Of a stretch of DNA of 64,000 bases, positions 27,231 through 35,349 are shown in pieces. The notes under the pieces are model-generated. The model was not told the origin of the DNA. It ran no database searches and was given only the letters and a program-made list of their open reading frames with translations. Both the position numbers and the translations under genes were made by a program. The stretch spans positions 184,025 to 248,024 of the forward strand of contig NZ_VFWX01000011.1 of NCBI RefSeq assembly GCF_006442965.1, written 5' to 3'. The stretch is from Mesorhizobium sp. CU3. Lineage in GTDB: Bacteria; Pseudomonadota; Alphaproteobacteria; Rhizobiales; Rhizobiaceae. Position 1 is the first letter of the stretch, and each line of letters starts with the position of its first letter.

Positions 27231-27260
27231 ATAATACCACACAGCCCTGCCCCATATCAA
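27231..27260 (-). promoter_or_regulatory. Candidate sigma-70 promoter for bamD
   Basis: On the minus strand TTGATA (27260-27255), an 18-nt spacer and TATTAT (27236-27231) match housekeeping -35/-10 elements well (5 of 6 each). Transcription would begin near 27224, giving a leader of about 150 nt before bamD at 27075. The assignment is from sequence pattern alone. Confidence 0.5.
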
Positions 27261-27323
27261 ATCCGAGGGCTGCGTGTTGCCACGAAACGCGATATTGCCC
27301 ATCGATCGCAAAGGAACCGTTAC

Positions 27324-27848
27324 GTGCAGCAGGACCTGGAAACGCCGCGCCTGCGCCTCAGGCCTGTCAGCCCGGCCGACCGCGACGACCTTTTCGCGCT
27401 GGAGCAGGACCCGCAGGTGATGCGCTTTCTCAACGGCGGCAGGCCGACGCCGCTCGACGGGACCGATCCGTCCGTCGATTTCCTGATGCCGCGCGGCACC
27501 GAACAGGATGTCTGGAGCGCGCGGGAGAAGGTCTCCGGCGCCTTTGTCGGCTGGTTCGCGCTATATGATCGCGGCGACGGTTCGGCGGAACTGGGCTACC
27601 GCTTGCGGCGCGCGGTGTGGGGCCTCGGCTATGCCAGCGAAGGCGCGAGAGCGCTGGTTGAAGCTGGTTTCTCCTGCTTTGGTTTTGCCCGCATCATTGC
27701 CAACACCATGGCTATCAACGAAGCTTCGCGCCGTGTCCTGGAAAAGACCGGGTTCACCCATGTCCGCACATTTCATGTCGAGGGGCTCGACAGGCTACCG
27801 GGCGCCGAGCATGGCGATGTGGAGTACGAGATCAGGCGCAAAGCCTAG
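27324..27848 (+). CDS. GNAT-family N-acetyltransferase (RimJ/RimL type), GTG start
   Basis: A 174-residue acetyltransferase. It begins with the RimJ/RimL-like ETPRLRLRPVSPADRDDLFA. The acetyl-CoA loop region is RRAVWGLGYASEGARALV, followed by ARIIANTMAINEASRRVLEKTGF, the classic end of the fold. The GTG at 27324 has AAGGA 8 nt upstream. The substrate is unknown; ribosomal protein N-termini or small amines are possible. It is the only rightward gene inside the long leftward block, lying between divergent bamD and convergent lpxC (12-nt gap), so it is probably a lineage-specific insertion. Confidence 0.9.
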   Translation: MQQDLETPRLRLRPVSPADRDDLFALEQDPQVMRFLNGGRPTPLDGTDPSVDFLMPRGTEQDVWSAREKVSGAFVGWFALYDRGDGSAELGYRLRRAVWGLGYASEGARALVEAGFSCFGFARIIANTMAINEASRRVLEKTGFTHVRTFHVEGLDRLPGAEHGDVEYEIRRKA

Positions 27849-27860
27849 GACGAATCAGTC

Positions 27861-28853
27861 CTAGATCACCCAGGGCGCGTAGACAGGCCGACTGACGGCG
27901 ATCATCTCCGCGACGCGGCCACGCTCGCGGCGACGCGTCTCGACGATTTCGAAGGCCGTGTGGTCAGACAACAGTCGCCGCAAGGCCGAAGCGTTCATCC
28001 GATGGCCGCCGCGATAGGAGCGGAAGCAGCCGATAAAACGCGCGCCTGCCAGCGCAAGATCGCCCATCGCGTCGAGCGTCTTGTGCCGCGCGAATTCATT
28101 GGGATAGCGCAGTCCACCGACATTGATGACGCGATTGTCGTGGCCGATGACCAGCGAATTCTCCAGCGACGACCCAAGCGCATAGCCCGCAGCCCACAGC
28201 CGCTCGACATCCTTCATGAAACCAAAGGTGCGGGCGCGCGCGATATCGCGGCGGAAAATGTCGGGGTTGATGTCGGAAGCGAATTGCTGCCGGCCGATCG
28301 CCGGGCTTTCGAAATCGATCTCGACCTCGAAGCGCGTGCCGTCATAGGGCCGGAACTCGGCCCAGGACGCGCCGGCCTCGACGCGCACAGGCTTGAGCAC
28401 GCGGATATAGCGGCGCTTCACGGCCAGCGTCTCGATGCCGGCCAGGTCGAAGGCATCGATGAAGGCCATGGCGCTGCCGTCGAGGATCGGAACCTCTGAG
28501 CCGTCGATCTCGATGATCAGATTGTCGATGCCGAGCCCGAACACGGTCGCCATCAAATGTTCGATGGTTCCGATATGCGCGCCGGCGGGGTCGCCCAGCA
28601 TGGTGCAAAGATCGGTGGCGCCGACCTCCGAGACCAAAGCGCGGAACTCATGCCCCCCCTCTTCATTCGAAAGATGGCCATCCTTCAAGAGGTGGAAAAC
28701 GATACCCGTATCGGCGTCGGCCGGAAGGAAATGCACGGTAACCGGATTGCCGCTGTGGACGCCGATGCCGGTCAGCGTCGCGCGCGTTTTCACTGTTGTC
28801 TGATGGTCGTGCAAGACAAACCCCGTAGCCCTAACTGCCTGCGTCCGCTTCAT
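27861..28853 (-). CDS. lpxC: UDP-3-O-acyl-N-acetylglucosamine deacetylase
   Basis: About 330 residues; the zinc hydrolase of the committed step of lipid A synthesis, cytoplasmic. The zinc ligands lie in TIEHLMATVFG and FARHKTLDAMGDLALAG; FARHKTLD is near-invariant. TTVKTRATLTGIGVHSG is the usual N-terminus. The true start is uncertain: ATG 28853 has only a weak AAGG, and a TTG nearer the conserved block is possible. Its position just downstream of ftsZ is standard in proteobacteria, but a terminator and 325 nt separate the two here. Confidence 0.95.
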   Translation of the reverse strand: MKRTQAVRATGFVLHDHQTTVKTRATLTGIGVHSGNPVTVHFLPADADTGIVFHLLKDGHLSNEEGGHEFRALVSEVGATDLCTMLGDPAGAHIGTIEHLMATVFGLGIDNLIIEIDGSEVPILDGSAMAFIDAFDLAGIETLAVKRRYIRVLKPVRVEAGASWAEFRPYDGTRFEVEIDFESPAIGRQQFASDINPDIFRRDIARARTFGFMKDVERLWAAGYALGSSLENSLVIGHDNRVINVGGLRYPNEFARHKTLDAMGDLALAGARFIGCFRSYRGGHRMNASALRRLLSDHTAFEIVETRRRERGRVAEMIAVSRPVYAPWVI

Positions 28854-28990
28854 CAGCCTTGCGTGTCTCACGGGCCAGTTTCATCCGGCGCTCGCACAAA
28901 GGCGGCAAGACGAGCAAGAGCATGCGGCTCTGTATGATCGGCAGGCAGGGCTACTCCCCGAATCCCGGCAGGCCGACTTTGGTCGGACGG

Positions 28991-29019
28991 AAGATAATGA
29001 CCCGCCCGGGAGACTCCAA
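28991..29019 (-). promoter_or_regulatory. Candidate promoter for lpxC
   Basis: Minus-strand TTGGAG (29019-29014), a 17-nt spacer and TATCTT (28996-28991) are a moderate sigma-70 match in the 325-nt ftsZ-lpxC gap. A second, imperfect hairpin (29031-29053, CCCGTG/CACGG) lies just upstream. lpxC needs its own promoter if the strong ftsZ terminator works. Confidence 0.35.
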
Positions 29020-29103
29020 ATCACGGTTTCTTTCCCCGTGTAACCACGGAAAGGCGTAAGGAAACCAAGCTAACATTTTGTTTTTAATAAGTTTTATAAA
29101 AGG

Positions 29104-29133
29104 AACAGGCAGACGATTTCCCGTCTGCCTGTT
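29104..29133 (-). terminator. Rho-independent terminator after ftsZ
   Basis: AACAGGCAGACG (29104-29115) and CGTCTGCCTGTT (29122-29133) form a perfect 12-bp stem with a 6-nt loop, 45 nt after the ftsZ stop. On the minus strand the stem is followed by a T-rich run (CCTTTTATAAAAC). This should end the dcw transcript and separate it from lpxC. Confidence 0.85.
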
Positions 29134-29178
29134 AACAACCGTTATATAACGTTAACGATCAGCTATCCGCTGTATCGC

Positions 29179-30840
29179 TCAGTTGGCCTGGCGGCGCAGG
29201 AAGGCCGGGATTTCCAACTGGTCGTCTTCCTGGACCGTGCGGGCCTGCGGCATCAGCCGGCCCTGATCATCGAGCTGGCCGCGGCGCGGCGCATAGAGCG
29301 CCGGATCCTGGCTGGCGAGGCGGCGCATTTCTGGCGCTGCCTGGCGCAGTTTCGGCTCGCGTGGCTGCGCCGGCTGCAACCGGGCCGGTTCTTCCTCGCG
29401 GCGGGTCAGGCCGTTGGTCAACCGCTTGATCAGGCCCATCGGGCCGCTGTTCTCATGGTCGGCGGGACGAGTCTTGGCTTCGACTTCGGCTCTGACAACC
29501 GGCGGAAAGTCTTCCACGCGCGGCATGCGCTGCGGGGCGGCCTGCACAGGCTGCGGCATCTCGCGCTGCGGCGCGGGCTGCATGACCTGCTGCGGCGCGA
29601 CCGGCTGCGGCCGCGGCTGGGCCGGCGGCGCCTGGAAGATCTTGCTCTGCGGCTGGAAGTCGTCGACCGGCACGGCGCGCGCCTGCGCCATGGCGGCTGC
29701 ATTGGCTTCGGCAAGCTGGATCGCCTCGGCGACCGGATCGGCCGCGCGCGGCTCGTAGGCCTGCGGCTGAACCGGAGCGGGGCGGATCTCAGCGACCGGA
29801 GCCGCCGCCGGACGGCCGGCAGCCGGCTTCTGCGGTGCGCGGATCGAGATCGGCGCCGCCGCGATTTCGGCCGCCGACTTGTCGATGCCGGTGGCGACGA
29901 CCGAGACGCGGATCACGCCTTCCAGTTCCTCGTCGAAGGTGGCGCCCAGGATGATGTTGGCGTCCTGGTCGACCTCCTCGCGGATGCGGGTCGCGGCTTC
30001 GTCGACCTCGAACAGGGTGAGGTCGCGGCCGCCGGTGATTGAGATCAGCAGGCCCTTGGCGCCCTTCATCGAGGTCTCGTCGAGCAGCGGGTTGGCGATC
30101 GCGGCTTCCGCCGCCGCCATCGCGCGGCCCTCGCCCGAGGCTTCACCGGTGCCCATCATCGCCTTGCCCATCTCGCGCATCACCGAACGCACGTCGGCGA
30201 AGTCGAGGTTGATCAGGCCTTCCTTGACCATCAGGTCGGTGATGCAGGCGACGCCCGAATAGAGCACCTGATCGGCCATGGCGAAGGCGTCCGCGAAGGT
30301 GGTCTTGTCATTGGCCAGCCGGAACAGGTTCTGGTTGGGGATGACGATGAGGGTGTCGACACATTTCTGCAGTTCCTCGATGCCCATGTCGGCCGTCTTC
30401 ATGCGGCGCTGGCCTTCGAAGTGGAACGGCTTGGTGACGACGCCGACGGTGAGGATACCCTTTTCGCGCGCCGCGCGGGCGACGACCGGAGCAGCACCCG
30501 TGCCGGTGCCGCCGCCCATGCCGGCGGTGACGAAGCACATATGGGTGTTGGAGAGGTGATCGATGATCTCGTCGATGCACTCTTCCGCCGCCGCGCGGCC
30601 GACTTCCGGCTGCGAGCCGGCGCCGAGGCCTTCGGTGACATGCGCGCCGAGCTGGATCAGCCGCTCGGCCTTCGACATCGTCAGCGCCTGCGCATCGGTG
30701 TTGGCAACGACGAATTCGACCCCGCGCAGACCGGCGGTGATCATGTTGTTGACGGCATTGCCGCCGCCGCCGCCGACACCGAACACGGTGATGCGCGGCT
30801 TAAGCTCGGTGATGTCCGGCTTCTGCAGATTGATGGTCAT
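29179..30840 (-). CDS. ftsZ: Cell division GTPase FtsZ
   Basis: A 553-residue tubulin homologue forming the division ring. The tubulin signature GGGTGTG is at 109-115. The N-terminal GTPase domain and middle domain are canonical to about 320. A long Q/P/A-rich disordered linker then runs to about 535, which explains the size compared with 383 in E. coli and is typical of Rhizobiales. The C-terminal conserved peptide (DDQLEIPAFLRRQAN) binds FtsA and other partners. It is the last gene of the dcw cluster, 66 nt after ftsA, with its own ribosome binding site. Confidence 0.98.
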   Translation of the reverse strand: MTINLQKPDITELKPRITVFGVGGGGGNAVNNMITAGLRGVEFVVANTDAQALTMSKAERLIQLGAHVTEGLGAGSQPEVGRAAAEECIDEIIDHLSNTHMCFVTAGMGGGTGTGAAPVVARAAREKGILTVGVVTKPFHFEGQRRMKTADMGIEELQKCVDTLIVIPNQNLFRLANDKTTFADAFAMADQVLYSGVACITDLMVKEGLINLDFADVRSVMREMGKAMMGTGEASGEGRAMAAAEAAIANPLLDETSMKGAKGLLISITGGRDLTLFEVDEAATRIREEVDQDANIILGATFDEELEGVIRVSVVATGIDKSAAEIAAAPISIRAPQKPAAGRPAAAPVAEIRPAPVQPQAYEPRAADPVAEAIQLAEANAAAMAQARAVPVDDFQPQSKIFQAPPAQPRPQPVAPQQVMQPAPQREMPQPVQAAPQRMPRVEDFPPVVRAEVEAKTRPADHENSGPMGLIKRLTNGLTRREEEPARLQPAQPREPKLRQAAPEMRRLASQDPALYAPRRGQLDDQGRLMPQARTVQEDDQLEIPAFLRRQAN

Positions 30841-30906
30841 TGTCTCCGTCCTTTGCCTTTCCCGCCGCTTCGCCGCTGCGGCCGCCTATGGGGCTGTCCC
30901 CGTCAA

Positions 30907-32214
30907 TTAAAAACTGTCTCTCAACCACTGACTCATGCGATGCAGTTTTCCGCCCGTCCCGGTCATCCTGAAACCGGAAAGTCCTTTCGCCGAATGGCTC
31001 TCGAAGCTCGCCATCTGCGGATAGATCAGCAGTCCGACCGGCGTCGAGAACGCCGGCCCCTTCGCCGCTTCCGGCAGGCCCGCCACACCGAGCGGCCGGC
31101 CGATGCGCACATTGCGCCCGAGAATGCGGCGCGCCGCTTCCGGCAGACCGGAGAGCTGGCTGGCGCCGCCGGTAAGCACGACGCGTTTTCCCACGGCATT
31201 GCCGTAGCCCGACTTGTTCAGCCGGTCGCGCAACAGCTCCAGCGTCTCGTCGATGCGGGCGCGCACGATGCGCGTCATCACCGAGCGCGGTATCTGCAGC
31301 GGCACCTCGCCTTCCTCGCCGATCGGCTGGATCGAGACCAGGTCGCGGTCGTCTGCGCTGCCGGGCAGCGCCGAGCCGTGCATCACCTTCAGCCGCTCGG
31401 CCGCGTCGAGCGAGGTCGACAGGCCCTTGGCCATGTCGAGCGTCACATGGTTGCCGCCGATGGCGATGGCATCGCCATGCACGAACTTGCCTTCCGAAAA
31501 CACCGAGATCGTCGTGGTGCCGCCGCCCATGTCGATACAGGCGGCGCCCATTTCGAGCTCGTCGTCGACCAAGGCGGCAAGCCCACTGGCATAGGGCGTC
31601 GCCACCATGCGCTCGACCGACAGATGCGAGCGGTTGATGCAGAGCTCCAGATTGCGCATGGGTGCCGCGTCACCGGTCAGCACATGCATGTCGACGCCAA
31701 GCGCATCGCCGACCATGCCGCGCGGATCGCGCATGCCGCGCTCGGCATCGAGCGAGAAGCCGACGGGCAGCGAATGGATGACCTCGCGCTCGGCCCTCAG
31801 CGCCTGCTTGGCGCCGGCCGCGAGCACGCGCTTGATGTCGGCTTCCTCGACCTGATGGCCGCCGAGATTGATGGTCGCCGAGAAGGCCTCGCTCTTCAGG
31901 CGGCCCGCCGTCATGTTGACGATGAGCGAATCGACCGTAAGCCCGGCCATGCGCTCGGCCGCGTCGACAGCGAGGCGAATGGCGTGCTCGGCGCGATCGA
32001 GGTCGACCACGACGCCCGACTTCACGCCTTGCGATTTCTGATGGCCGATGCCGATCACCTGGATGCGGTGCGAGCGCCCGCGCAACAGCTTGCCGTCCTC
32101 GTTCGGCTTGAGCTTCGCCACCACGCAGCAAACCTTGCTCGAGCCAACATCGAGCACGGTGAGCGTGCCCGACCGGCGCGAAGACTGATCACTGCCGCCA
32201 CCAAGCCAGCTCAT
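30907..32214 (-). CDS. ftsA: Cell division protein FtsA
   Basis: A 435-residue actin-like ATPase that tethers FtsZ to the membrane. Visible are TVLDVGSSKVCCVVAKL (phosphate 1), VVVDLDRAEHAI, CIDMGGGTTTISVF (phosphate 2) and VLTGGASQLSGLPE (adenosine motif). The C-terminus (KLHRMSQWLRDSF) fits an amphipathic membrane-binding helix. Its start overlaps the ftsQ stop by 4 nt. The length is close to E. coli FtsA (420). Confidence 0.97.
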   Translation of the reverse strand: MSWLGGGSDQSSRRSGTLTVLDVGSSKVCCVVAKLKPNEDGKLLRGRSHRIQVIGIGHQKSQGVKSGVVVDLDRAEHAIRLAVDAAERMAGLTVDSLIVNMTAGRLKSEAFSATINLGGHQVEEADIKRVLAAGAKQALRAEREVIHSLPVGFSLDAERGMRDPRGMVGDALGVDMHVLTGDAAPMRNLELCINRSHLSVERMVATPYASGLAALVDDELEMGAACIDMGGGTTTISVFSEGKFVHGDAIAIGGNHVTLDMAKGLSTSLDAAERLKVMHGSALPGSADDRDLVSIQPIGEEGEVPLQIPRSVMTRIVRARIDETLELLRDRLNKSGYGNAVGKRVVLTGGASQLSGLPEAARRILGRNVRIGRPLGVAGLPEAAKGPAFSTPVGLLIYPQMASFESHSAKGLSGFRMTGTGGKLHRMSQWLRDSF

Positions 32215-33155
32215 ATCTTCGTCCCCGCTTTGTGCTTGGTCGGGCTCTTCGGCTTGTCGGTGAGCGCGGCCTCGCGCTGCGTCGCCGCTTCCGGCGACAG
32301 CTCCACGACCAGCCGGTCGGTGAGCCGCATGTCGACCGCAGCGATGTCGCGCGTCAGCAAGCCATCGTCATGATCGATCTTGACGAGCTCGGCGATCGCC
32401 TGGTCCTCGCCGTCTTCCGGCAACTTGATGGTGATGCCGTTCTCGAGCCTCAGGTCCCAGCGCCGTTCGCCGACCCGGATATAGCCTTTGACCCGCGCGG
32501 CAAGCTCGGGATAGCGCTTGATCTTCTCAACGAAATCCGGCGCCACAGCCGGCGCGCCGGTGCCGATGATCAGCGGCAGCAAGGCCTGCCTGCCGCCCGA
32601 AAAGGGTGCGATCACCTCGCCGGAACGCTCGATGACCGAAACCGAATCGCCCTGCTGCCAAAGCGCGAAAGGCTCGCGCTCATCGATATGAACTTCGAGC
32701 GTATGCGGATAGATCTTGCGCACCGAGGCGCCCTCGACCCAGGGCAGCGTCGCGATGCGTTCGCGCGCGGCCTCGGCATCGAAGCCGATCAGCGAGGTCC
32801 AACCGTCGAGGCCGATCCGGTCGAGCACGTCGATCTCGGATGTCTGGCGGTTGCCGATCACTTTGATCTGGTCGACGGCGAAGCCGGTACGCGCCGTCAC
32901 GCCCTGCACGATGCTGTCGCCATAGCCGCCGAGATAGGCGCCATAGGCGCTGCTCGATGCGATCAGGGCAGCGGACAGGATCGCCGCCGAAAAGCGCGGC
33001 GCCTCGTACTCGCCGCCGCACAGGCGCCCGAGCAGACGGACCGGCCTGCGCAACTGGCGCGGCAAAACGAAATGGTCGAACGACAGCGGCATGCCGAACA
33101 GCGCGAAACCGGCCGCGCCGCTGCCCTTGCCCTGTCCCAACCTCAACGCAGACAC
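32211..33155 (-). CDS. ftsQ: Cell division protein FtsQ (GTG start)
   Basis: A 314-residue single-pass inner-membrane divisome protein with a periplasmic POTRA domain. The GTG at 33155 is chosen because GGAGG lies 6-7 nt upstream; the protein then starts MSALRLGQGKGSGAAG. A cytoplasmic tail precedes the helix FSAAILSAALIASSSAYGAY. POTRA (FAVDQIKVIGNRQTSEIDVL) and the FtsQ beta domain follow, with a lysine-rich end. Its start overlaps the end of ddl by 13 nt, so the pair is translationally coupled. Confidence 0.94.
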   Translation of the reverse strand: MSALRLGQGKGSGAAGFALFGMPLSFDHFVLPRQLRRPVRLLGRLCGGEYEAPRFSAAILSAALIASSSAYGAYLGGYGDSIVQGVTARTGFAVDQIKVIGNRQTSEIDVLDRIGLDGWTSLIGFDAEAARERIATLPWVEGASVRKIYPHTLEVHIDEREPFALWQQGDSVSVIERSGEVIAPFSGGRQALLPLIIGTGAPAVAPDFVEKIKRYPELAARVKGYIRVGERRWDLRLENGITIKLPEDGEDQAIAELVKIDHDDGLLTRDIAAVDMRLTDRLVVELSPEAATQREAALTDKPKSPTKHKAGTKI

Positions 33156-34069
33156 GAAGCGTCCTCCACCATCCAACTCAACAAATCGCCGAACGAGTGT
33201 CCCGCTTGCGCGGCGATTTCAGGCACAAGAGACGTCGGCGTCATGCCCGGCTGGGTGTTGACCTCGAGCCAGACAACCTCGCCGTTTTCGGAGTGACGGT
33301 CGTCGTAACGGAAGTCCGACCGGGAGACGCCCCGGCAACCGATGGCAAGATGAGCCTTGAGGGCCAGTGTCTGTATTTTTTGGTAAATATTCGGTGAAAT
33401 TTTAGCAGGGATTTCGTGTTTTGATCCGCCCGGCACGTATTTTGAATCGTAGTCGTAGAAGGAATGCCCGGTCGGGATGATCTCGCAGACGCCGAGCGCC
33501 ACATCGCCCATCACCGCGCAGGTCAGCTCGCGCCCATGGACGTAGCGCTCGACCATGACGATCTCGCCATATTTCCATTCCGACGAGCCGATCACCTGCG
33601 GCGGATGCGACTGCCCCTCATGCACGATGACGACGCCGAAGCTCGATCCTTCATTAACCGGCTTGACCACGTAAGGCGGCTTCATCGGATGCTTGCTCTG
33701 GATGGCGAAGCGATTGACCACCTTGGATTCCGCGACCGGAATGCCGGACGCCTTGGCGACCTTCTTCGCCTGCTCCTTGTTCATGGCCAGCGCCGATGCG
33801 AGCACACCCGAATGAGTGTAGGGAATTCCAAGATATTCGAGAATTCCCTGGATGGTGCCGTCCTCGCCGAACGGACCGTGCAGCGCATTGAAGGCGACGT
33901 CGGGCTTGAGCTCGGCGAGCACAGCCCCGACATCGCGCGAAACATCGACGCGGGTGACCTTGTAGCCTTCATTCTCGAGCGCATCCGCACACGCCTTCCC
34001 CGAGGACAGAGACACGGGCCGTTCCGAGGAGAATCCACCCAGGAGCACAGCCACATGTTTCTTCTTCAT
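33143..34069 (-). CDS. ddl: D-alanine--D-alanine ligase
   Basis: A 308-residue ATP-grasp enzyme that makes D-Ala-D-Ala for MurF. MKKKHVAVLLGGFSSERPVS is the typical N-terminus; ALHGPFGEDGTIQGILE, KPVNEGSSFGV and WLEVNTQPGMTPTSLVPE complete the substrate and Mg2+ sites. ATG 34069 is used; ATG 34078 (MAGMKKK) is possible. It is the first gene after the 314-nt break in the dcw cluster, so ddl-ftsQ-ftsA may be served by an extra promoter there. Confidence 0.95.
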   Translation of the reverse strand: MKKKHVAVLLGGFSSERPVSLSSGKACADALENEGYKVTRVDVSRDVGAVLAELKPDVAFNALHGPFGEDGTIQGILEYLGIPYTHSGVLASALAMNKEQAKKVAKASGIPVAESKVVNRFAIQSKHPMKPPYVVKPVNEGSSFGVVIVHEGQSHPPQVIGSSEWKYGEIVMVERYVHGRELTCAVMGDVALGVCEIIPTGHSFYDYDSKYVPGGSKHEIPAKISPNIYQKIQTLALKAHLAIGCRGVSRSDFRYDDRHSENGEVVWLEVNTQPGMTPTSLVPEIAAQAGHSFGDLLSWMVEDASCLR

Positions 34070-34383
34070 TCCCGCCATTTCCCCTCTCACGCCGGGCCTG
34101 CAACCGAAATTCCAGCAGCGCATTCCCGAGCATTGAGTCCGAGTCTTCCGGCAGGTTGCCCCCCAGACGGAAAACGCGACTTAACGCGTCGAACGACTCA
34201 AATCAGGAAACGCTTTAGGGCAGAGAATCAGAGAGTTGATTCCCTGGCAAGTGCCTATGAATCCGAGAGATTCACTTTCCGCGAAAATAGCCGCAAAAAG
34301 TGAATTGTGAGTCTTTAAGGCAACGGTTTTGCGATCATTCAGACCTTCTGGAAGTTCAAGTATCACTTGAACTTCAGACTTAG
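34070..34383 (-). promoter_or_regulatory. Gap in the dcw cluster with two inverted repeats
   Basis: The only large gap in the cluster. IR1 is a perfect palindrome right after murB: GAAGTTCAAGT (34351-34361), ATC, ACTTGAACTTC (34365-34375). IR2 is ATTCACTTT (34270-34278) with AAAGTGAAT (34297-34305), with an AT-rich centre. Neither has a T-run on the minus strand, so they are not clear terminators. The region is AT-rich compared with the genes. A frame through it (34181-34456) lacks gene character. An internal promoter or attenuator for ddl-ftsQ-ftsA is inferred; no convincing -35/-10 was found. Confidence 0.5.
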
Positions 34384-35349
34384 CTAAAGGAGTTGCCCCA
34401 GGAACTCCTGCACCGCATGATCGGGACGGAAATTGCCGAGCCGCTTGATTTCCCAATGCAGCCGGATGCCCGAATTCTCGAGCACGCGCGCGCGCACCGT
34501 CTCGCCGAGATATTCGAGATCGTAGCCGGTCGCGGTGCCGGTGTTGATCATGAAGTTGCAGTGCATCGGCGACATCTGCGCACCCCCGATCATCAGCCCG
34601 CGGCAGCCGGCCTTGTCGATCTCCTTCCAGGCCGAGGTGCCTTCCGGATTCTTGAAGGTCGAACCGCCGGTCTTCTCGCGGATCGGCTGCACCGTCTCGC
34701 GGTGGTTCTGCACCGCATCCATCTGCGCCTTGATCGCCCCCTTGTCCTCGGCGACGCCTTCGAAAATCGCCGAGGTGAAGATCAGTCCGGCGGGCGCTGA
34801 GGAATGGCGATAGGCGTAACCCATATCGGCATTGCTCAGTGTGTGAAGATTGCCCTTGCGGTCGAGCGCCCGCACCTCGACGACGCGCTCGCGCGTCTCG
34901 ACGCCGTTGGCGCCGGCATTCATCCGAAGCGCGCCGCCGATGGCGCCCGGAATGCCGTGATAGAAATGGAAGCCGCCGATGCCGGCTTCATAGGCGACAG
35001 CCGCGACACGCTTGTCCGGCGTGGCAGCACCTGCCTTGATCGTGGTCGGTCCGGTGACTTCGGCCTCGCCGAAACCCTTGGCCGAAAGCCTGACGACGAA
35101 ACCGGGAATGCCGCCGTCGCGCACCAGAAGGTTGGAGCCGACGCCGACCACCATGATCGGTATTTCCTCCGGCACGGCGCGCAAGAATGCCGCGAGGTCT
35201 TCCTCGTCGGCCGGCTGGAACAGCGCTTCCGCCAGGCCGCCGGCGCGGAACCAGGTAATCTTGTCCATCTCGGCATTGGGCGTGACGCGGCCGCGCAGGC
35301 CGGCAAGCCGCTCGCCAAGCTTGTCGATGAGCGCCTGGCCACGCATCAT
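34384..35349 (-). CDS. murB: UDP-N-acetylenolpyruvoylglucosamine reductase
   Basis: A 321-residue FAD enzyme that reduces UDP-GlcNAc-enolpyruvate to UDP-MurNAc. FAD-binding blocks are visible: TWFRAGGLAEALFQP, VVGVGSNLLVRDGGI and GIPGAIGGALRMNAGANG. TGGSTFKNPEG carries the catalytic serine typical of type IIa MurB. ATG 35349 overlaps the murC stop (ATGA). The gene ends just before the hairpin-bearing gap that separates it from ddl. Confidence 0.96.
   Translation of the reverse strand: MMRGQALIDKLGERLAGLRGRVTPNAEMDKITWFRAGGLAEALFQPADEEDLAAFLRAVPEEIPIMVVGVGSNLLVRDGGIPGFVVRLSAKGFGEAEVTGPTTIKAGAATPDKRVAAVAYEAGIGGFHFYHGIPGAIGGALRMNAGANGVETRERVVEVRALDRKGNLHTLSNADMGYAYRHSSAPAGLIFTSAIFEGVAEDKGAIKAQMDAVQNHRETVQPIREKTGGSTFKNPEGTSAWKEIDKAGCRGLMIGGAQMSPMHCNFMINTGTATGYDLEYLGETVRARVLENSGIRLHWEIKRLGNFRPDHAVQEFLGQLL

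Noticed and set aside
34181..34456. A 91-codon frame across the murB-ddl gap
   Set aside because: It begins outside any ribosome binding site, runs out of frame into murB, and has no family-like sequence. The gap is better read as non-coding.
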